A stretch of DNA of 64,000 bases from Nemopilema nomurai (Eukaryota > Cnidaria > Scyphozoa > Rhizostomeae > Rhizostomatidae), in contig ML133401.1 in the NCBI GenBank assembly GCA_003864495.1, forward strand, positions 5,757,189-5,821,188, given 5' to 3'. This document shows, piece after piece, positions 59,482 through 64,000 of this stretch. Numbering within the stretch: the first letter of the stretch is position 1; each line of letters opens with the position of its first letter. The translations under genes and the position numbers were made by a program. Below the pieces are notes generated by a model that ran no database searches, was not told where the DNA came from, and saw nothing but the letters and a program-made list of their open reading frames with translations.

Positions 59482-62400
59482 TTAGTAGTAGAAAAACTTA
59501 TATGTGGGATTTTCGTATCCGTTCTTCTGCATCTTTACGAGGTGCTCCTGGTCCTCCGGTCCGGCGTCTTGCACCAAAAGGCGGCCTTGATTGGCTCTGT
59601 TCCTCCGCATCACCAGCGCCACGATAATGGCGAGCATGATGACAAGGGCTCCGCAGCTCAAGCCAATAACCGCGGCAAACAAGGCAGGCGAACGCGGGTG
59701 CTTGAAGAAGGCGTGGTGGGAGTGGTGCCTCTTCTTCGGTTCGGGCACATCCTTGGTGTATTTTGGCCTATCTTCAGTGTCTGGTGAACCAGATGTTTTT
59801 GGCGGCTGGTCTGTTGGGTTGAGCGTGTTCTTGAAAAACTGCTTGACCGATTCGTTGCTTTCTGTCTCCTCGGGAGCATCCTTTTCGTATGGCGCCTCTA
59901 CTTCAAGAGGAGACTCAGTGGGTTTTTCCACTTTCTCAACCTTCACCAGACGCCTCAGTGGCACTTCTGCAGAATTGGCATCAACCTTCTTTTTGATGTG
60001 CTTCAAGAGTCCCTCGCCAGCTTTGCGGTTGTTTGGAGCTGGAGCCTCTGTGGTTTCCACTTCCACTGGTTCCTCTGTGGTTTCCACTTCTGGCTTCTCT
60101 GTAATGGGGTCCTCGCGGAATGGGTCTTCCAGCGTGTCTACGGCCACCTTCTCAAATGGTTCCTCTATGATATTTTCTGTCACAGGTTTCTCTGTAGCTA
60201 CGGTGGTTGGAACATTGTGTTCGATATTTTGGGGTACTTCGGTCTAAAAATAGTTAAAAAACTTGAGGTAATGGATAGCAGAGAAAGATAAACTAAAATC
60301 TTGGTCGATCAAGCAAGGTTTATTTAACATCTTGGTTGAACATACGCTTGCTACTGAAAATTGAATTGTAGTTAAAGATATGCAAATAATAAAAGTTGAT
60401 GTGAGTCAATCAGGGACACAATAAAACTATAATGGAGTATATAACTAAAGCAAAGAGCGATATGTATGAATGGGCCTTACTGGGGTGAGCTTGAAGAGAT
60501 CATGAACTCCGAACCTCTCCGCCATGTCAGGCAGGAAGGAAAGCAGGCCCATGCTTTTGTTCACAAGGTTATTCAATCGCTGGAGATGAACAAGAAGATC
60601 CTTTCGCAGCTTTTCGATCATTGCTGGGTTCTGTTTCCTCGAGTGTTGGAAATGACGCAAACTGAAAGAAAAAACACGAGTTGAGCAAACTTATTACATA
60701 GAAAAACTACAAGGCTTTCAGCAACAGAAAGTGTGCCTAGAGATGTATTCTAACTTACGATTTCAGAAGTGAAACAGAAAATAGATATATTCTAACTTTC
60801 GATTTCCAGTAAAAAAGGAAAACGAGGTAATGATTCCTACAAAATTCAGAAAAAGAAGGCTCCATTCAGTGAAACCTTGCAGCTGCATAATAATCTATTG
60901 CATCAAGACTTTAGATGCTGAAAGTAAAGCCAAAATTCCAAATATGATTTAGCAGGACAGAACAGGCAAGGACAGGCTATTACCTGTGGAGACGGTCATG
61001 CTCACAGCTCTGGAAGAACTTTCTGGCACTCCTCAAGACATTCTTGATTGAATGTGGCTTCTCTTGAATGGCTAACAAGTAGCTAAGCATAGTATCTCTC
61101 TTGTTCTTATTAATGTTGACTTGGATGCACTGCGCATGCTCTGTTTTGAGGCGGTTTCGCTCCTCTTTCGCTTCTTGCTCCAATGCAGCCAAGGTCTCCC
61201 TGAACACTTGAAGAGTTTCTAGAGACACGGAAAACACTTGATGATAACACTAACATCCAACAAAAGGATAACATTTATAAACCAGGTATGTTTCTTGCAT
61301 AGTTCTGTATGACAAAACAATTCTGCCCAGGGTATGAACAATGAAATACAATAAAATTAAGCCCCATTGCAGGTTGTATAATGGCCAACAGTCAATCCCA
61401 TTTGCAACTGGCTCTTAATTTTGTAAGCTTTATGTCGGTTTCCAAAGTTTACACTATAAAGAGGGTGTCACATAAAAACTTCCAGGTTTGCATAAACTAT
61501 GTTTCCTGTGATCTGTGCCATGAAAATAAATGAGATAAAATAGTCACATACAAGCTCAATATGGTGACTAGGGAATAGGAAATGAGTGTACAGCCCCATT
61601 ATGAACAAATCATGAAATAAATGTTATTCTACAACCATACAATACACTTATATTCTTGATGACCAAACAATTTTCAACTGAATAGGAACAAATATGAGAT
61701 TACAACAATCTACAAGCATTACTTTTCATCTTCTCTTGGGCCTTCTTTGGGCTGACGGCATTCATTTTCTTGTATCGGATCTCTGCCTCATCCCATTCAT
61801 CAACAACCGCTGCAATCTTGCTGCGATGACTCTCTTCCAGCTGTTGCCTTTTTGTCTCATACATAGTTCTGTCACAGCCTAAAGCATCAAGATAGATGCA
61901 GTGAGTATAGGTCATTTAATCATGTACAAGGCTATGCAAATTTCAAAAGTGTTCCAGTGTAAGTTAAAACATTTCTCCTTCACATGAATGACTATTCCTG
62001 GGGAATCCTAAAAGACACTCCTGGGGCCAAACATTTAACCATTTTGCTTCCGTGTAAATTTATGCTTTATATCAATTAATTACTGTATCACTGCCTAAAA
62101 AAGCATTTCAAAAGGTAAAATTGTAGAATGTGTTATGTTGTGTATAAATGAAAACTGCAAAATCCACTTTCACGGGGTTCAAACAATAATTGTGACCAGT
62201 GCAATATAAAGTAAAACATTCAGAAAATTGCCTAAACTGTTCTTATGATGACAAACAGGTTGGAAAAAACTTGTAAAGAAATTGCATATAAATGAAAGAA
62301 ATACCTTTTGTTTCTTCTGGTAGAAACTTCTCAACCTCCTTTACAGCATTTTCAAGTCCAACTCTGTCAACATTTGTTTTTCTCTTTCGCAACACTGGTT

Positions 62401-63669
62401 TCTTAGCCTTGTTTTTGTCTGCAGGGCAGCAGACAAACTCCACACCTGAAAGTCAACCACAATGGTCTTAACTAACCAACCATTCAATTTACTGAAATGG
62501 CAACAGGCCACCCTGATAATTAAATTGGTTCTGTTTAGCCACATTTATGTTGAATATATATATATCAAATAATGTATATCAAGGTTAATAATATAAATTC
62601 AAGCTATTAAGGTTAAAACCAAATAAAAAACAACCTTGCTAAGGCAAAGAATTTTTACTTAATGTTCAATAACTAGATTTTCCCATTCTTTTTTGCTGAA
62701 TGAAATATCAACTAAGCCAAGCTATTAACAAACTGCTGTGCTGAGACTACAATTATTTTAGCACATATAATCAGTAGAAAGCTGTTCCAACGTACCAGTA
62801 AACATGTCAATGCCGCAACTGAGTAGGATCCCATACTCATTCAGGGTCATGTCATCCTTCTTGCAGAATGCCTCAGCCTTAACTTTCCAGTCATCGTGTG
62901 TCATGCAAGATGCTTCGTCATGAAGGTGATTGAACTTGCAGCCCTTTGGCACCATCAAAGCATCTGCTTCATAGTCATTAACTGCAAGAAACATTAAAAT
63001 TGTGAATTCTACTGTGCATTGCCAATTTAAACAGAGTTCATCCTCAGATACTTACATCACCTTACTTCGAATTATTTTAAGTTTTAAAAACTAACTCAAT
63101 ATATCAATAAATTCTTTTAATGAAATTTAGAGGGGAATGATTTTGGTATGAATGTTTGTCTGTTTCTGGGTGACGAAGTAACTAATTGTTGAAACAGTAA
63201 AAGTGGAACTTTACAGGTCATTTCATTTATGGCTCTTTCTGAACCATCAATATGTGTTTCCAAAAAAGTATGCCAAACATATAGTAAAGTCTTGCCTTAA
63301 AACATCATATATATTAACTCATCATTGGGAGCATTATTTTAATAACAAAGGCATTATGAGCTTTGATATATTTTCTGCTTTCCAATGTTTGCAAGCCGAC
63401 TTATTTACATTAGGCCACAGCCTTTAAAAAGTTGGGTTATAATATCCTCTCTAGTCAATTCAGTATATATATATAAACTGTGAAATCCACCTAAAAAGCT
63501 AAGTATTAGTTGAATCTGTAACAACTTACCCAGACATCTGTATGGTACAACTTTTTTCTCAACATCACACTCACTGGAGCCAGCTTTGCACCAGTTGTCA
63601 ATTTTTACTTTCTTATTGGCTTCAACAATATTGCTGATGTTGAGGTGTGGGTAAACCTTTTGACAGTAC
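59482..63669 (-). CDS. APP: Amyloid precursor protein family member (5' end outside window)
   Basis: Seven exons are visible: 63669-63530, 62981-62796, 62445-62305, 61878-61723, 61218-60984, 60661-60481, 60243-59482, about 600 residues. The first visible exon opens in phase 2, so the signal peptide and start of E1 lie beyond 64000. E1 shows VYPHLNISNIVEANKKV, NWCKAG and PYRCLVNDYEADAL, then the copper-binding part ending NEYGILLSCGIDMF and VEFVCCP. E2 is helical, from CDRTMYETKRQQLEE to LRKDLLVHLQRLNN. The last exon (253 residues) has a Glu/Thr-rich stalk, one membrane helix (about residues 187-212 of that exon, with GLSCG) and a 41-residue tail containing HLVKMQKNGYENPTYKFF. GYENPTY is the family's endocytosis and adaptor-binding (PTB) signal. 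No Kunitz domain lies between E1 and E2. APP proteins are type I membrane proteins cut by secretases. Confidence 0.96.
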
Positions 63670-64000
63670 CTAAGATAAAGAGCAGCTCATAAGTTTTGAA
63701 AGACAAACCAGAAAGAAAGAAAAAAAGAAAAAGAGTCAAAGATTAAGCTATTGGATATCAAGAAATGAACATTTTGATGCAAGTGGTTATATGTGGCCTT
63801 GCTTTTTATTATTAAACTGCAAAATAACATCATTACAAAGAATGACACAAAAAACTAGCTTTTAGAACTTGTATATAGTGTAGTACCATTTTTCCAAGTA
63901 ACAATGCAAATAAAATCAAGGTAATTATGCAAAAAGCATTTATTGGCAGCTCAAGACACTCTATTTCTTATTACAATAAGAAAGAATTATATATATAAGT
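63670..64000 (-). other. APP intron, 5' exons beyond the window
   Basis: AT-rich DNA upstream of the first visible APP exon. No further APP exon was seen before the window ends. Confidence 0.5.

Noticed and set aside
59591..60247. 218-codon + strand frame rich in Ser, Thr and Gly
   Set aside because: Antisense shadow of the last APP exon, whose - strand reading ends in GYENPTY.

Overview
The window is eukaryotic nuclear DNA from an animal: AT-rich, with many short exons joined by GT-AG introns and widely scattered repeats. The gene content (an astacin protease ending in an ShK-type domain, a full APP-family gene, a GABP-alpha ETS factor, a DZIP1-type cilia gene, a trans-3-hydroxyproline dehydratase) and the repeat types fit a cnidarian, most likely an anthozoan (sea anemone or coral). 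That assignment is an inference, not a proof. Exons were built by hand from domain matches, splice sites and reading-frame phase.

Left part (1-25 kb): a decayed transposon at 1.87-4.30 kb with long inverted ends made of 159-bp tandem units; the last two exons of a TM2D3-like membrane protein (5.4-5.9 kb); a class A GPCR in two exons with one apparent frameshift (9.75-12.4 kb); a poorly understood stretch at 13-18.5 kb holding coding-like fragments, including what may be a dead 7TM receptor; and a complete four-exon L3HYPDH gene (18.8-22.1 kb). These genes are all on the + strand.

Right part (25-64 kb): four genes all on the - strand. A 30-exon DZIP1/DZIP1L orthologue (41.8-25.4 kb) contains an extra in-frame 402-bp exon whose product resembles nothing known to me in that family. 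It is followed by an astacin metalloprotease with a C-terminal ShKT domain (49.1-44.4 kb), GABPA (55.8-50.9 kb, ten exons) and APP (63.7-59.5 kb, its 5' end lying beyond the window). Two opposite-oriented copies of one TA-flanked miniature inverted-repeat element sit in a DZIP1 intron and between GABPA and APP.

The genes form no operon or single pathway. The most notable point of layout is that APP and GABPA are direct neighbours, as they are in human chromosome 21, which suggests a linkage predating the cnidarian-bilaterian split. The most notable novelty candidate is the symmetric phase-1 exon inside DZIP1. No rRNA, tRNA or CRISPR array was recognised.
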